Of a stretch of 64,000 bases of DNA, positions 62,401 through 64,000 are shown piece after piece. How positions within the stretch are numbered: position 1 is the first letter of the stretch; every line of letters begins with the position of its first letter. The notes below the pieces were generated by a model, which was not told the origin of the DNA, did no database searches, and saw only the letters and a program-made list of their open reading frames with translations. The translations under genes were made by a program, and so were the position numbers. Origin of the DNA: Sindora glabra (taxonomy: Eukaryota; Streptophyta; Magnoliopsida; Fabales; Fabaceae); contig CM035233.1 of the NCBI GenBank assembly GCA_020226215.1, positions 36,478,027-36,542,026 on the forward strand, written 5' to 3'.

Positions 62401-64000
62401 TATTCCCATTATTTCACCCACTCCATGTTAATATTTTTATTAAGTTTTTAGCATATTTTATATTTCACTTTTATTTTTTATAAATATTTTTATATGATTT
62501 TACTTAACAAATTCTATCAAAGTAGGGTCATAAGTAAAATTTTGAGCATTATTTTTGTGTTTCTTTTTTTTGGGTGTGATATTGAAATTGAGTTTTTATC
62601 GAATGATGGTTCCTCAATTATGGTAAAAAAAGATTGATTCTAGAAGATGGAAGATTGAGAGGAATAAGATAAGCCACATAGAGATATTATAATTTCTGCT
62701 CATTAGTAATATTTTTCTTAAATAATAATTGTATTTTTATTGATATTCCTTTTACTCCATCTCCATTTCAATGTTTCATAATAAAATTTGTATCCTTATA
62801 ATTATTGGTTTTTCTTCCTTTTAAATTGTTATATATTTATTGTAATTTTATGATGTATTTATAACCTATAATGATAATTATTATCCTTCTCTATGAATAT
62901 TCAACTTTTAAAATATTACATATTTATTGAATGAGTTCAAATATAATATTATTTAAATATCATTTATTAGCAATTATTTACATTTTATATTTTATGGTTG
63001 ATTTTCAATTTTGTTATAATTACTTTAAGTTTCTATTTATTTTCTTTTTGAATAAATTTTAAGTTTTGACTTTTCTTACATTAACATTTTATAAAATTGA
63101 ATTAAATTAAATTTGTGAAATTCTTTTGAAATATATAATTATGAATTAATATATTAAATTAAATATTCTTCAATTTTTATCTATATTTATTGTATATTTC
63201 TCAATTTTAATTATATTAATTAAATTAATGCAATCCACTAATTTTACAGTATTTATAATTCAACACTAATGCTTACCATTAATATTAATATAATTATTAC
63301 TGGTCATCAATTTCATAATTATGACTATTTTTAGCCATTAATTTTCATGAATTTTTTACTTATTTAAATACTGATTGAAATTAATAGTTAGCACATTGTA
63401 AGGAGTTTCTTATTTTTAAATTTTATGTTTTATGTACTTAATGAGTTATATCTTTTATTGAAATATTATTTATTATACAATTATAAAATTAAACAGGGTA
63501 GAGAATAATTATTGATTTACTTCGGTTATTATTTTTTCACAAACCTATATAGTACAGGCTCATAAAATATAACTAATACATGACATATCTAATTAAATCT
63601 AAATCCTCATCATCAATATATGTCATTAATTTTAAAGAATTTTATTTCTTTTTAAAAATTTATAATATAATATTCTTAGGTATTAAAAGATTTAAAAATT
63701 TTAAAGCTCATTTATATATTGAATTACAATTAAATTATTAAAATAAGATAAAAAATTGTAATAATAAGCTCAAATTAAACCTTCTACAAATATAAAATTA
63801 AATTATAATAAAGAAAAAGTTGTAACAATAATAAATATACATGTATACACTTATAAATTTTATGATTATGCTATTATAAAATAAGTAATCATTTAATTTA
63901 ACATTATTTTTTTAATTGCATATGAAATTACACAATTAGTAGTCAATAATTAATTTTAAATAAATACATATAAAAATCAGTAATTAATTTCAAATAGACA
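59404..64000. other. AT-rich intergenic sequence
   Basis: About 4.6 kb with no frame above about 60 codons, no recognised transposon domain and no clear terminal repeat. A T-rich block at about 62230-62330 and A/T low-complexity stretches dominate. I see nothing else in it. Confidence 0.6.

Noticed and set aside
1..64000. tRNA, rRNA, CRISPR array, bacterial operon or viral genome signals
   Set aside because: I looked for conserved tRNA arms, rRNA blocks and regularly spaced repeats and saw none. Tandem repeats here are microsatellites or single duplications.

Overview
This window is nuclear DNA from a flowering plant, most likely a eudicot. The pointers are very AT-rich intergenic sequence, many microsatellites, several plant transposon superfamilies (chromovirus Ty3/gypsy, Ty1/copia, L1-type LINE, CACTA/En-Spm, a large foldback element) and one plant-type UDP-glycosyltransferase carrying a PSPG box. 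I cannot name the species. All alignments and translations were done by eye, so most domain boundaries are good to about 50-100 bases. Terminal repeats and target-site duplications were counted base by base.

There is one clearly intact gene: an uninterrupted 478-codon UDP-glycosyltransferase on the minus strand at 40003-41439, which looks like the UGT90A group. It has a TATA run about 125 bases upstream of its start. Two other places (about 4340-5300 and 38800-39180) look like broken pieces of host genes that I cannot identify.

Most of the rest is old transposon sequence. At 1-4340 there is AT-rich spacer. At 6640-13130 (minus) lies a decayed chromovirus: protease, reverse transcriptase, RNase H, integrase and chromodomain, then a polypurine tract, a long LTR, and what may be the gag start of a second element. 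At 14164-21600 (minus) is an almost complete but heavily mutated L1-type LINE. It is split by an LTR-like insertion at 15884-17356 that has TG/CA ends and an exact 5-bp target duplication. At 23400-25680 is CACTA-like subterminal material, including an inverted pair of related short reading frames. At 25683-30777 (minus) are two long direct repeats around a 1.3-kb core, a LARD-like element. At 31700-32530 is a probable LTR fragment with a small GC-rich hairpin cluster. At 34500-34898 is the end of a CACTA element whose terminus carries a (TAG)8 run.

Right of the glycosyltransferase, 43580-45867 holds a composite foldback element with arms of about 950 bases. At 48660-52900 (minus) is a decayed CACTA TNP2 transposase, and at 53412-59398 (plus) a structurally full-length but coding-dead copia element with 268-bp LTRs. 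From 59404 to 64000 I recognise nothing except AT-rich sequence.

I found no evidence of an undescribed multi-gene system. The most interesting structures are the composite foldback element, the inverted short-ORF pair at 24.5-24.95 kb, the LARD-like element, and the recurrent Asp-to-Asn loss at the reverse transcriptase active sites of three unrelated retroelements.
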